Assembly: GCA_036743055.1 (NCBI GenBank) | Contig: DAINQE010000002.1 | Span: 40,238 to 104,237 of the forward strand | Direction of reading: 5' to 3' | Source of the DNA: Sabulitectum sp036743055 | GTDB taxonomy: Bacteria > Fermentibacterota > Fermentibacteria > Fermentibacterales > JCC-6 | DNA length: 64,000 nt | Shown: positions 1 through 8,682 of the stretch, piece by piece | How positions within the stretch are numbered: the stretch's first letter is position 1 | Layout of the letters: the number at the start of each line of letters is the position of its first letter | Position numbers and translations under genes: made by a program | Notes under the pieces: model-generated | The model's input: only the letters and a program-made list of their open reading frames with translations | The model's database searches: none | What the model was told of the DNA's origin: nothing

Positions 1-219
1 TTCAGAATTGTTGTGACCTACGAAGACCATGACACGGAAACAGGTCTGGGAGCATCGGTGGCCCTTTCCCTTTCCCGAAGGGGCGGAGCGCCTCCCCTGC
101 TGAGATTCGGTGTGCAGGAATACGGAATGAGCGGAGACCACGAGGACCTTTACACCATGCAGGGTCTTCAGCCGGAACAGGTTGCCATCGAGGTTCTCGA
201 AGCAATATTGAGCACATAG
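1..219 (+). CDS. Transketolase C-terminal domain (5' truncated by window edge)
   Basis: The first 72 codons are open from base 1 to a TAG stop and match the C-terminal domain of a transketolase or a split transketolase C-terminal subunit: a VVTYEDH strand, a GLGASVA helix start, then a GVQEYGMSG segment and a final helix. The enzyme moves two-carbon ketol units in the pentose phosphate pathway in the cytoplasm. Only the tail is visible, so a DXS-type enzyme with the same C-terminal fold cannot be fully excluded. The next gene starts 7 bases after the stop, so both may share a transcript although their functions are unrelated. Confidence 0.75.
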   Translation, partial: FRIVVTYEDHDTETGLGASVALSLSRRGGAPPLLRFGVQEYGMSGDHEDLYTMQGLQPEQVAIEVLEAILST

Positions 220-226
220 GAGCAAG

Positions 227-2380
227 ATGCATCTTCTTCTGCTGGCTGTACTTGCCGGATCGGCCTGGCCGGACACCGTGCCGGTGGTACATCTGGAGTT
301 CGACCAGGAACAGTGGGAGTATGCATGTGACCACTACTGGGAAGACATATACCTGACCGCGGAGCTGACCTGCGGGGGCTACTCCACTTCATGCCAGTTC
401 AGGATCAGGGGCGCCACCAGCAGGGAGTACCCCAAGAAGTCCATAAAGGTGGAGTTCCCCCAGGGAACTTTCCTTTTCGGAGCGGATGAGCTGAACCTCA
501 ACGCCGAGTACCTCGACAGGACCCGGTTCAGGGAGCTTCTCTCCTATCTCTATTACCGGCGAACCGGCCAGACGGTCCCGGAAGCCCATCTGGTGGAGGT
601 GGTTTTCAACGGTGAGACGCAGGGGCCGTACGTTTCCGTCCAGGACGTGGACGAGGACTTCCTTCTGGCAACCGGCCTTCCCGACGATGCCGTTATTTAC
701 AAGTGCGCAGACAGGTACACAACCCTGGACAGGCCCCTCGAGCTGGAACCCTATACTAAGAAGACCCACGAAAACGATCCCTGGGACGACCTGAAGCTGC
801 TGATCTACTGGCTTCTCCTGGCCTCGGACAGGGAGTTCGAAGAGGGGATACATCTGCGATTTCATTACGAAGACCTTGTATCTGCCATGGCCACCAATGT
901 CCTTCTTGGACATGGGAGTACCTACTATCACAACTATCACCTGATCCTGGAAAGAACCGGAGCGGAGGGTCCCTGGCGATACGTTACCTGGGACATGGAC
1001 AGAACATGGGGAAAGTACGGCCCCGAGTTCCCCTACTGGAAGAACTCCAGCAACAACGGCAACAGAAGGAACACCCTGGTCTGGAGGATGTGGTGCAACC
1101 CCTCCATAAGGAACGACCTTATCCAGGAGATAGAATATCAGTACCCCATGATGAGGTCCATGGTCCTGTCGGGAACGGTGGACTCCATTGCGGCCCTTGC
1201 AGCTCCCATGGTGGAGAACGATCCCTTCAGGGACTACACGATGGAAAATTACTGGGGAACCGTTGAAGCGGTGAAGAGCTGGCCCGATGACAGGTATTCC
1301 TACCTTCAGGAGCAGTTCTCCCTGTGGCCCCTTCCCTTCAGGATCGTTTCTCCGGTCACATGCGAAGAAGGGCTGGACATCTCATGGAGCACCGGCGGTT
1401 CAGGATGCACCTGGGAGGTAGTCATTTCCCCGGACAGCCTTTTCACCCACGAGGAGGACATCGTATACAGCGCCTTCACCCAGGACACCACCGCAATCCT
1501 GCCTCCGGAGTTCTCGGGAAGCCGGCTCTGGCTGCAGGTTTACGGGACGAGAAACGGCTCCAGGCACCGGTCATCCAACGGACCCCTGAGGCTGGAAACC
1601 CCTTCCGACATCTCCCGTACAGGATCACTTGTGGTAACCGAGATCAATTATCAGAGCTCCCCTGCACTGGATCCCGGAGACTGGTTCGAGATAACGAACC
1701 CCGGAGAAGAACCTGTGGCTCTCGGGGGATGGTCCCTCAGGGACGACGACCCGGAAAATCTCTCCACCCTGGACCAGCTGATCATACAGCCCGGGGAAGC
1801 CATGGTTTTCGCCGCGGACACCTTCCTGTTCATGAACGCCTACGGAACCCTTCCGCCGCCTTCGGGAACCCTTAACTTCAACCTGAGGGATCAGGGTGAT
1901 GCGGTGGTACTGAGGGATCCGTCGGGTGATACCGTTGACAGCCTGTTCTATCACCCGGAACCGCCATGGCCCGATGCCGCAGGGAATGGTTCCACCCTTC
2001 TGCTAGCCGATATCCTTTCTGACAACGGTGATCCCCTCTCATGGGTGGCCGGTCCATTCGGGGGTACGCCCTTCGGTACGGGATCCTGGGATCCTGAATG
2101 GCCGCAGGGAGGCGCTGTGGGGATAAGGGCCGAGGGTCCTCTACCCGCCGGTGATCAGATAACCTTCCTCCTGACGGTGCTGACAGCGGCCGCCGCGGAG
2201 TTCGAGATAAGGGACCTGTCGGGACGCACCGTGGTCGAAACGGTTCAGATGGAGCTGGAAGCCGGTTCCTACACCCTTTCTGCGAACATCGGGGAACTGC
2301 CGCCCGGTGTTTACTTCGCGGTTATCAGGAACATGGGCTGGAACGAAACGCTGAAATTCGTGATCGCGGGGCGGCCGTGA
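227..2380 (+). CDS. Secreted CotH-kinase-like protein with lamin-tail domain and T9SS-type C-terminus
   Basis: 717 residues. A short hydrophobic N-terminus acts as a signal peptide. Residues about 20-300 carry the CotH fold: the RIRGATSREYPKKS stretch, the LNLNAEYLDRTRFRE stretch, and WDMDRTWGKYG near residue 254, which corresponds to the metal-binding Asp region of CotH-type protein kinases. A lamin-tail domain starts near residue 467 (VVTEINY, later FEITNPG and GGWSLRD). The last 60 residues (FEIRDLSGRTV, then LPPGVYF) are a type-A-like sorting domain, which implies export and surface attachment by a type IX system. AGGAG lies 4 bases before the ATG. The stop overlaps the next gene by 4 nt (GTGA), so the two are translationally coupled. 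The kinase substrate is unknown; CotH kinases phosphorylate secreted or coat proteins, so the downstream secreted proteins are possible partners (inference). Confidence 0.85.
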   Translation: MHLLLLAVLAGSAWPDTVPVVHLEFDQEQWEYACDHYWEDIYLTAELTCGGYSTSCQFRIRGATSREYPKKSIKVEFPQGTFLFGADELNLNAEYLDRTRFRELLSYLYYRRTGQTVPEAHLVEVVFNGETQGPYVSVQDVDEDFLLATGLPDDAVIYKCADRYTTLDRPLELEPYTKKTHENDPWDDLKLLIYWLLLASDREFEEGIHLRFHYEDLVSAMATNVLLGHGSTYYHNYHLILERTGAEGPWRYVTWDMDRTWGKYGPEFPYWKNSSNNGNRRNTLVWRMWCNPSIRNDLIQEIEYQYPMMRSMVLSGTVDSIAALAAPMVENDPFRDYTMENYWGTVEAVKSWPDDRYSYLQEQFSLWPLPFRIVSPVTCEEGLDISWSTGGSGCTWEVVISPDSLFTHEEDIVYSAFTQDTTAILPPEFSGSRLWLQVYGTRNGSRHRSSNGPLRLETPSDISRTGSLVVTEINYQSSPALDPGDWFEITNPGEEPVALGGWSLRDDDPENLSTLDQLIIQPGEAMVFAADTFLFMNAYGTLPPPSGTLNFNLRDQGDAVVLRDPSGDTVDSLFYHPEPPWPDAAGNGSTLLLADILSDNGDPLSWVAGPFGGTPFGTGSWDPEWPQGGAVGIRAEGPLPAGDQITFLLTVLTAAAAEFEIRDLSGRTVVETVQMELEAGSYTLSANIGELPPGVYFAVIRNMGWNETLKFVIAGRP

Positions 2381-3798
2381 AGATGAAAGACGGTTTCCTG
2401 CTGGCTGCAGCTCTTTTCGCAGGGGCAGCATCGGGCAAAACGGTTACAGTCTGGCCCGGCGATGCCCTTCAGGATTCCCTTGACGGGCTGGGCGAGGGGG
2501 ACACGCTCTTCCTCTCACCGGGCACCTACACCCTTGATCAGCAGATTCCCATCCTGGCGTGTTCCCCCGGCCAGTCCGGTGTGACGATCACCTCGAGCCC
2601 TTCCAGCAGGGCAGTCCTTGATGGTCAGGGCCTTGTAAGACCAGTGATCTCAGTGTCTGGACCCAACGGATCCAGAATCACCCTGTCGAACCTGGTGATC
2701 ACCAGGGGCAACGCCACCGGAGGGGAGTACATTTCCGGAGGAGGTCTGTTCTGCCAGGAGGCATGGGCCCTGGTGACAAACTGCCAGATCCTTGAAAACT
2801 CCGCTCTCATAGGAGGAGGCATAGGCGCCCAGGGCGGCAGCCTTTCACTTCACTGGAGCGATATCTCAGGGAATGACGCAATGGTAACGGGTGGCGGGGT
2901 GGACCTTTACGCCTGCGCTTTCCAGGGGTTCAGCCTGTTCTTCGGTAACAATACGAGTTCTGACGACGGAGCCGGTCTTAACGGATACCAGTCATGGATC
3001 GACCTTTCCTGCGCCCTTTTCACCGGTAACTCATCAGGGGACGACGGCGGAGGCCTCTGCATTCTCCAGGGCACATCCTCCCTTGAGTATCTTACCGTTC
3101 ACGGGAACCACGCCTTCGACGACGGCGGAGGCCTCAGGATACACACTGTGGATTCGCTCCTTCTTGCTTCCTCCATCGTAACGTCCAACACCGGGAAGGC
3201 GGGCATCAATGTGATCAGCGACCACCCTCCGGTTATGGTCAGCGTCTGCTGCTGGAACAACGAGTACGCCGATTACCATGGTATGGAAGATCCATCAGGA
3301 ACCCAGGGGAACATCTCGATGGATCCGGTCTTCGCCGATTCCCTGTTCAACCTTTCGCACCTGGAGGCCGGTCAGGAGGAGAACAGCCCCTGCCTGGACG
3401 CAGGGCACCAGGATGTATGGGGATCGGCCGTGGAAATGCTGAGCACCAGGACGGACAGTCTCCCGGATCAGGGAACCTCCGACATGGGATGGCATCATGT
3501 TAACACCTCCCAATCCGGAATACAGCCAGGCGAAGCTTCTTCAGCCGTCATCCGCCTCAGCCCCTCCCCGATCAGGGGATTCGCCATTCTCACCGTGAGC
3601 GGGGTCTCAGCCTCCTATGGAGAAGCGGAGTTCTTCGATCTCTCGGGACGACTCCTTCACAGATCGTTCTTCATCTTCGACGGCACGGGAGCGGGTACGG
3701 TTCTGATACCCGCTGGCTCACTTCCCGTGGGAACGGTTCTATACAGGTGCTCCTGGAACGGTGGGGCCTTGAGCGGGAAAGCAGTGGTACTGGAATGA
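2377..3798 (+). CDS. Secreted right-handed beta-helix protein with T9SS-type C-terminus
   Basis: 473 residues from a GTG overlapping the previous stop; an ATG two codons later is an alternative. A signal peptide (hydrophobic to about residue 19) is followed by a pectate-lyase-like beta-helix: the pattern GDALQDSLDGLGEGDTLFL begins it, and Gly/Asn-rich coils such as GGGLFCQE, GGGIGAQGG, GAGLNGYQ and GGGLCILQG repeat about every 25 residues. The helix ends with the block NISMDPVFAD then NSPCLDAG, typical of choice-of-anchor Q polymorphic repeat proteins. The last 80 residues (AEFFDLSGRLL) look like a type-A sorting domain. No catalytic residues are evident, so it is an adhesin or polysaccharide-binding protein as readily as an enzyme. 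It is a paralog of the next gene. Confidence 0.8.
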   Translation: MKMKDGFLLAAALFAGAASGKTVTVWPGDALQDSLDGLGEGDTLFLSPGTYTLDQQIPILACSPGQSGVTITSSPSSRAVLDGQGLVRPVISVSGPNGSRITLSNLVITRGNATGGEYISGGGLFCQEAWALVTNCQILENSALIGGGIGAQGGSLSLHWSDISGNDAMVTGGGVDLYACAFQGFSLFFGNNTSSDDGAGLNGYQSWIDLSCALFTGNSSGDDGGGLCILQGTSSLEYLTVHGNHAFDDGGGLRIHTVDSLLLASSIVTSNTGKAGINVISDHPPVMVSVCCWNNEYADYHGMEDPSGTQGNISMDPVFADSLFNLSHLEAGQEENSPCLDAGHQDVWGSAVEMLSTRTDSLPDQGTSDMGWHHVNTSQSGIQPGEASSAVIRLSPSPIRGFAILTVSGVSASYGEAEFFDLSGRLLHRSFFIFDGTGAGTVLIPAGSLPVGTVLYRCSWNGGALSGKAVVLE

Positions 3799-5186
3799 TC
3801 CCGCTTCTTCTTACGCTTGTTTCCGGGGTATACCAGGTCTACCCTGGAGAGAGCATTCAGAACGCGCTGGACATGGCCGTACCTGGGGACACGGTACTTG
3901 TCCTTCCAGGGGTTCACACGGGCACAGGCGGCAACCTTGTTTCCATCAACGGTTCCCACAACGGGGTGGTACTCACCGGCAGTATCGCCGACCCCTCTTC
4001 CGTGGTTCTTTCCGGGGAGGGTCTCTCAGGAGGGATCGTCAGGATCGACGGACTTGGATCCGGCACCGTGGACACCACAATGGTCATTTCCGGGATCTGC
4101 TTTTCATCCGGTGAGGCATCCCAGGACGAACCCTTCGGCGGAGCGGTGTATTCCAGGCATTCCTCTCCGGTGATCGAGTACTGCTCCTTTCTCGGCAACC
4201 AGGCGGACAACGGGGGAGCCATATACTCCTGGAAGGGAGCCCCGGTCATCCGCCATTCGGTGTTCGTCGGAAACACATGTCAGTCCGCAGGGGGAGCCGT
4301 CTATCTTTACGGCTCAGAAGCATCGATCTCACATTGCCGGTTCCAGGACAGCCACTCCTGGGACGACGGCGGCGGGATCTTCGCCTACAACTCATCTCCC
4401 TGCATCTTCAACTGTCTCTTCACCGGGGGGTATGCCCACGACGACGGCGCGGGGATCTACTGCTATGCCCTGTCGAATCCGGAGATACTGTTCTGCACCT
4501 TCAGGAACAACCATTCACTGTACACCGGAAGCGCCGTCTATTTCAGGGTGAACTCCTCCCCCACGGTCAGTCACTGCATCGCCACCGGGAACCAGGGGCC
4601 GGCGTTCTACATTCAGGACGGCGGAGATCCGCAGTTCCTCTACAACTGCGTATGGGGAAACCCCGACGGCAACTACGGCAACCTGCCGGACCCCACAGGG
4701 ACCCAGGGCAACATTTCCCAGGATCCCCTGCTTACCGATGACTGCTTCCTGTGGCATGTGCAAGCCGGGCAACCCGCTGACAGTCCATGCATTAACGCCG
4801 GAGGGAGCTCTTCGTCCCAATGGGGGCTGGAGTTCACCTGGACCAGGACCGACAGCGTCCCTGATTCTGCGATGGTCGACCTGGGCTTCCACCACGGACC
4901 ACCGGGGACCTACCAGTCCGGACCCCAGGAAGGCGGCGGTCCCGGCATGCTGATTCATCCGAACCCGGCCCGGTCATCCTTCACGCTGAGCTGGTCACCT
5001 GATGACGGGTGGGACACGCTGGAGATCTACGATCTTACCGGCAGAAGGGTTTACAGCAGGTCAGTGGTGGGCATGCTGGAACTGACGATACCTGTTTCCT
5101 CCATGGGAGGAAGGGGACTGTACATAGCAAGACTGTCAGGCAACGGCGGATCATCCGCCCTCAGGGTCACCGTCACGGGTCCCTGA
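3795..5186 (+). CDS. Secreted right-handed beta-helix protein (paralog) with T9SS-type C-terminus
   Basis: 463 residues when started at the ATG that overlaps the upstream stop (ATGA, 4 nt); an upstream in-frame codon at 3747 would lie inside the previous gene and delay the signal peptide, so I reject it. MIPLLLTLVSGVYQ is a short export signal. It shares the whole plan of its neighbour: the SIQNALDMAVPGDTVLVLPG opening, beta-helix coils (GGAVYSRHSS, GGAIYSWKG, GGAVYLYGS, GGGIFAYNS), the closing block GNISQDPLL ... SPCINAGG, then a C-terminal domain with LEIYDLTGRRVY. It is a tandem duplication in an operon with the CotH protein. Function unrecognised beyond fold and export. Confidence 0.8.
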   Translation: MIPLLLTLVSGVYQVYPGESIQNALDMAVPGDTVLVLPGVHTGTGGNLVSINGSHNGVVLTGSIADPSSVVLSGEGLSGGIVRIDGLGSGTVDTTMVISGICFSSGEASQDEPFGGAVYSRHSSPVIEYCSFLGNQADNGGAIYSWKGAPVIRHSVFVGNTCQSAGGAVYLYGSEASISHCRFQDSHSWDDGGGIFAYNSSPCIFNCLFTGGYAHDDGAGIYCYALSNPEILFCTFRNNHSLYTGSAVYFRVNSSPTVSHCIATGNQGPAFYIQDGGDPQFLYNCVWGNPDGNYGNLPDPTGTQGNISQDPLLTDDCFLWHVQAGQPADSPCINAGGSSSSQWGLEFTWTRTDSVPDSAMVDLGFHHGPPGTYQSGPQEGGGPGMLIHPNPARSSFTLSWSPDDGWDTLEIYDLTGRRVYSRSVVGMLELTIPVSSMGGRGLYIARLSGNGGSSALRVTVTGP

Positions 5187-5192
5187 GGTCCG

Positions 5193-6263
5193 TCATCTGA
5201 AAAGATTCCCGTAACCCGAACCACCGCACACTATTTCCCAGTACTTCCGGTACCACCTGTCGCTCCCTGCCAGGGACCGCATGGCGAGCCTTCTGAAAAG
5301 CGATCCGTAGAGGAAGACCCTGTAACGGCTTGACTGCCGCACGGTCCTTATGCACTCGGAATTCCAGGTCTCGGCTCCTTCGAGCAACGCTTCCGCGGCG
5401 GCGATGCCGCTTTCCAGGGCGTGGGAGATCCCCTCTCCCGACACCCTGTCGCAGAGCCCCGCGGCGTCTCCGGCAAGCAGGACGGCCCCGCTTCCGGGTG
5501 TCACCCGCTGACCTGATCCCGGCAGCAACGCTCCGGACACTGGGCTGGAAACACCCGCTCCGGCATGAAGCATCAGCTTGTGCATTAAGGTACGCATTCC
5601 CGAAGACGAACCGTCGAAGGAACCAATTCCCGCCAGCAGATCGTCCCTTCTGGGGAAGAGCCATCCATACCCTGTAAAACCGGTGAAGAAAAATATCTGC
5701 AGACCCTTCTCCATGAACGGTCCCATGGCCGCCGGAGAGAGGGCGACCAGGGAAGTGAGCGCAGGGGCCGGCCTGGCGAATGTCACCCCGGGCAGGGACC
5801 TTCTGACCCTGCTGGAGGCTCCGTCGGCGCCCACCGCCCTCCTGAAGGGTACCCTGGAGCCGGACATGAAAACCGCTTCGCCGCCCTGAAAGCCCGTGAA
5901 CCTGTCTTCCATGGGCCTTGCTCCGGCTTCCAGGGCTCTCCTTCTGAGGAAAGCGTCGAAGCCGGTCCTCTCCACCAGTCTGACCGGGGGTGTTCCTCCG
6001 GTGAACGTGCGGAGGGGATGGAAGTCGCTGCTGATGGTCATGGTACCGTGTGAACGAAGGGTCAGGTCGTCCAGCTCCTCTCCGGTTACCATTCCGGAAC
6101 TGAGCAAAATCTTCTCTCCCCTTCCGGAGAGGACCCCGCCACAGGGCTTGGATCTGGGAAAGGAAGCGCTGTCTGCAAGCACGCATGGCACTCCGCCCGT
6201 CGCCAGCCGCCAGGCGCAGGCCGATCCGGCGGGCCCGGCTCCTACCACAAGAATGTTGTCCAT
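5193..6263 (-). CDS. FAD-dependent oxidoreductase, geranylgeranyl-reductase-like
   Basis: 356 residues from the ATG giving MDNILVVGAGPAGSACAW, the dinucleotide-binding Rossmann loop at the extreme N-terminus. A TTG 8 codons upstream is possible; neither has a strong ribosome site. The PCGGVLSG motif near residue 45 and LLAGDAAGLCDRVSGEGI near residue 280 are hallmarks of the geranylgeranyl reductase/digeranylglycerophospholipid reductase family of flavoproteins. Family members reduce isoprenoid double bonds or oxidise quinone-like substrates; the substrate here is not determinable. It is divergent from the acyltransferase at 6337, which points loosely to lipid metabolism. Nine bases separate its 3' end from the beta-helix gene's stop, so the two genes converge. 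Confidence 0.75.
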   Translation of the reverse strand: MDNILVVGAGPAGSACAWRLATGGVPCVLADSASFPRSKPCGGVLSGRGEKILLSSGMVTGEELDDLTLRSHGTMTISSDFHPLRTFTGGTPPVRLVERTGFDAFLRRRALEAGARPMEDRFTGFQGGEAVFMSGSRVPFRRAVGADGASSRVRRSLPGVTFARPAPALTSLVALSPAAMGPFMEKGLQIFFFTGFTGYGWLFPRRDDLLAGIGSFDGSSSGMRTLMHKLMLHAGAGVSSPVSGALLPGSGQRVTPGSGAVLLAGDAAGLCDRVSGEGISHALESGIAAAEALLEGAETWNSECIRTVRQSSRYRVFLYGSLFRRLAMRSLAGSDRWYRKYWEIVCGGSGYGNLFR

Positions 6264-6336
6264 GAAGCCGAAGATACGCACTGACAACCACAGGTGAAAG
6301 TGGTAGATTCCACTCCTGACTTAAAAGGAGGGCTTC

Positions 6337-7320
6337 GTGCTGTCACCTTCTTCCCTTTACTACCGTTTTCTCAGGATACTGGTTGCCCTCGCCGGAAAAC
6401 CCTCATCACTGGAATGGTGTTCCAGAAGGCTCGCCTCTCTGAGGATGGCCGCATCCGGAAGCGCCACTGATCTCTACCGTCTGCACCTGAGAAGGGTGTT
6501 TCCCGCCCTGAACGAAGACGGACTCGACAATGTGTTGAAGGAATACTGGAATACCCACGAGAGGAACCTGTTCAGCCTGTTCCTGCTTGACCGGGAGGAT
6601 CCTTCCTCCGCAACTGAGAGGGTTTCATGGAAAAACCCCGAGCTTCTCGCGGAAGCCGGTGCGAGAGGCCGCGGAGTGCTTCTCCTGGTACCGCACTACG
6701 GAGACGAAAGGGGGCTGCACGTCCTGCTGGGAATGGGCGGCAGAAGGGTTCACGTCATCAGCAGCAGGTACCTGGACATGCCGGCCTACTGCAGGAGATC
6801 CCGTCTTGCTCCTGGGCTGAAGTACAATGAAATGCACTTCCCCGACGAGAACCCGAGATGGATGTACAGGACACTCCAGGAGGGTGGGATCATCCATTAC
6901 GGCTCCACTGCGTATGGAGGACCCGGGGGAACCTGGACCACATGTTTCGGAGTCCCTGTCCTGGTGCCTTCGGCTCCCTGGAAACTATGGAGGAGAACGG
7001 GCTGCAGTGTGCTTTTCGCCTGGTGCACCCAGGTTCAGGCAATGGGCTGGGAGATAGGGTTCAGGGAGCTGGAAACACCCGCGGACCCCGTGGGGTTCGC
7101 AGGTGTGTTCACCTCAGCCGCGGAGGATCTGGCAAGGAACAGCCCCGGACAGTATGAGTGGAAGAACCTTGCCATACGCCACAGGGAAACCAACGCCATA
7201 GTAAGGACCGGCAGGATCCCCCGTTCCGAAGAAGAGCTTGAAGGCCTTGCCGTGCCACAGGACAGCGATCCCGAAAGGATTGCCCCCGAAGCGGCGCTCC
7301 GGGGGCCTTTTTCAGACTAG
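6337..7320 (+). CDS. LpxL/HtrB-like lysophospholipid acyltransferase family protein
   Basis: 327 residues from a GTG preceded by AAAGGAGGG, an excellent ribosome site. The family fold is seen in the segment GVLLLVPHYGDERG (near residue 118) and the later GGIIHYGSTAYGGPGGTWTTC block, which align with the acyltransferase (lipid A late acyltransferase) family that loads acyl chains onto lipid A precursors at the inner membrane. The usual H-x4-D/E signature (HFGNWE type) reads HYGDER here, with Asp and Glu one and two places early and Arg at the expected acidic position, so the catalytic register is uncertain. No strong N-terminal membrane anchor is visible. An intrinsic terminator overlaps its 3' end. 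Confidence 0.65.
   Translation: MLSPSSLYYRFLRILVALAGKPSSLEWCSRRLASLRMAASGSATDLYRLHLRRVFPALNEDGLDNVLKEYWNTHERNLFSLFLLDREDPSSATERVSWKNPELLAEAGARGRGVLLLVPHYGDERGLHVLLGMGGRRVHVISSRYLDMPAYCRRSRLAPGLKYNEMHFPDENPRWMYRTLQEGGIIHYGSTAYGGPGGTWTTCFGVPVLVPSAPWKLWRRTGCSVLFAWCTQVQAMGWEIGFRELETPADPVGFAGVFTSAAEDLARNSPGQYEWKNLAIRHRETNAIVRTGRIPRSEEELEGLAVPQDSDPERIAPEAALRGPFSD
7282..7312 (+). terminator. Intrinsic terminator inside the 3' end of the acyltransferase gene
   Basis: GCCCCCG (7282-7288) pairs with CGGGGGC (7300-7306) across an 11-base loop and is followed by CTTTTTC. This is a typical rho-independent terminator for the + strand. It lies within the last codons of the acyltransferase reading frame, which ends at 7320, 4 nt into the convergent tldE gene. 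Confidence 0.7.
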
Positions 7321-8678
7321 AAGCTGTCTGCGCAGTCGGTTATCTTCACATCGTCCACCAGTATCCATGAAGGAACGGAGAGCGCCGATGGACTCCTTCT
7401 TCCGTAGGTGTTGGACGTGTTCACGCTGACGGTTTCCGAGGACAATCCGAGAACGTTCCCGAATACCCTCTCGAAGCTGTCGGTCACCCTGCTGGAGAAG
7501 ATGGGGCTCACCACCCTTCCGTTCTTCATGAGGACAGCGCTGAACCTGCTGCTGCCGGTGAATATGCCCCGGCTCATGTTCGGCAGGTTCATGTAGTGGA
7601 TGGCCGGTATGTAAAGGACCATGTCATGATCCTTCAGCGCTTCTGACAGGTCCGCCGGACCCTCACCGGGAAGCATGGAAAGACATCCGGCGCTTGCGGT
7701 CGGTTCCTTGCCGTACTTCGAAGCGGTGTTCCTGTCGTACATGAGTGAGGAGAGCTTTCCGCCGCTGATCATGGGAATGGTTTCGGTGGGCAAGCCGGAA
7801 TCGCTCATGGGGCTGGAGAACACGTTCTCGCTGGAAGGGTCGTCCAGGACCGTTATCGATTCGTGGAAAACCTTGTCACCCGGTTTTTTCGAAGAGGTCC
7901 AGGCCGTTTTCATCTCCCAGGCCCGTCCATGGCAGCCGGTCCAGACCGCCATTCCGGTGAGTTCACCCAGGGCCTGGGAACCGAAGACCACCTTGTATCG
8001 GCCTGGCTCGACCCTGAACCCTTCATTGCGTTCGTATACCGGAAGAAACGATGAGAAGTTCTCCACCGTGTTTCCGGCTGTTACCGCACCGGCCTTCCAG
8101 CCCGTCTGCCAGTGGGCGAGTTCCCACTTCCTCTTCGGATGTTTCAGAACGCAGGTGAACTGCTGGTCGGTGAGAAGGGTCCTGGAGCTGTTCCTTCCGG
8201 CGGTGGTTACCACGAAGGTTTCCACGCTTCCGCTGGACCAGGCCCCTGAGTAGTCGTACTCCTCACCGCATGAGCGTATGATCTCGCTGTAGACCGCTTC
8301 CTTTACCGAGGGATCGAGCTTCTCGAGTTCCGGATCGTACTGGCTGCTCTGATCCAGGGTTCGGCTGATCACCGGCAGAACCGGCGCGTAATCCATTTCC
8401 CCGGAGCATTCGGCCTTTTCGGCAACCTCCTGCATTATCCTGAACAGCTCGTCTGCTGAATCAACCTCACCCAGAAGGGTGTGGGTTCCCCTTCTGCGGC
8501 CCTTTATCACCTCGATGTCGAACCTGGTGAGTTCCTCGCTGGTATTAAGGCTCACGGAGCTGTTCCCTATCCTCATGAGATGGCTGTTCTCGTGATGCAC
8601 CTCTATGGAGGCATCCATACCGGCCTCTGCGGCTCTGTCCCTGGCTTCCATCACCATTTTCCTGATCTCGCCTGTCAT
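7317..8678 (-). CDS. tldE: TldE/PmbA-family protein (TldD partner)
   Basis: 453 residues from an ATG preceded by GAGAGGAGG. It has the TldD/PmbA two-domain plan: an N-terminal domain with the IEVHHENSHLMRIGNSS segment, a middle substrate-tunnel domain, and a C-terminal domain with SVNTSNTYGR. It lacks the HExxxH zinc motif, as expected for the TldE (PmbA) subunit. The known TldD-TldE heterodimer is a cytosolic metalloprotease that degrades unfolded peptides and matures some ribosomally made peptides and gyrase inhibitors. It lies 4 bases downstream of tldD in one operon. No RiPP precursor gene is visible nearby, so a housekeeping proteolytic role is more likely. Confidence 0.85.
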   Translation of the reverse strand: MTGEIRKMVMEARDRAAEAGMDASIEVHHENSHLMRIGNSSVSLNTSEELTRFDIEVIKGRRRGTHTLLGEVDSADELFRIMQEVAEKAECSGEMDYAPVLPVISRTLDQSSQYDPELEKLDPSVKEAVYSEIIRSCGEEYDYSGAWSSGSVETFVVTTAGRNSSRTLLTDQQFTCVLKHPKRKWELAHWQTGWKAGAVTAGNTVENFSSFLPVYERNEGFRVEPGRYKVVFGSQALGELTGMAVWTGCHGRAWEMKTAWTSSKKPGDKVFHESITVLDDPSSENVFSSPMSDSGLPTETIPMISGGKLSSLMYDRNTASKYGKEPTASAGCLSMLPGEGPADLSEALKDHDMVLYIPAIHYMNLPNMSRGIFTGSSRFSAVLMKNGRVVSPIFSSRVTDSFERVFGNVLGLSSETVSVNTSNTYGRRSPSALSVPSWILVDDVKITDCADSF

Positions 8679-8682
8679 GGTT

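Noticed and set aside
5173..6291. Second minus-strand frame over the flavoprotein gene (372 aa)
   Set aside because: Arg/Gly-rich out-of-frame shadow; the other frame has the Rossmann motif.
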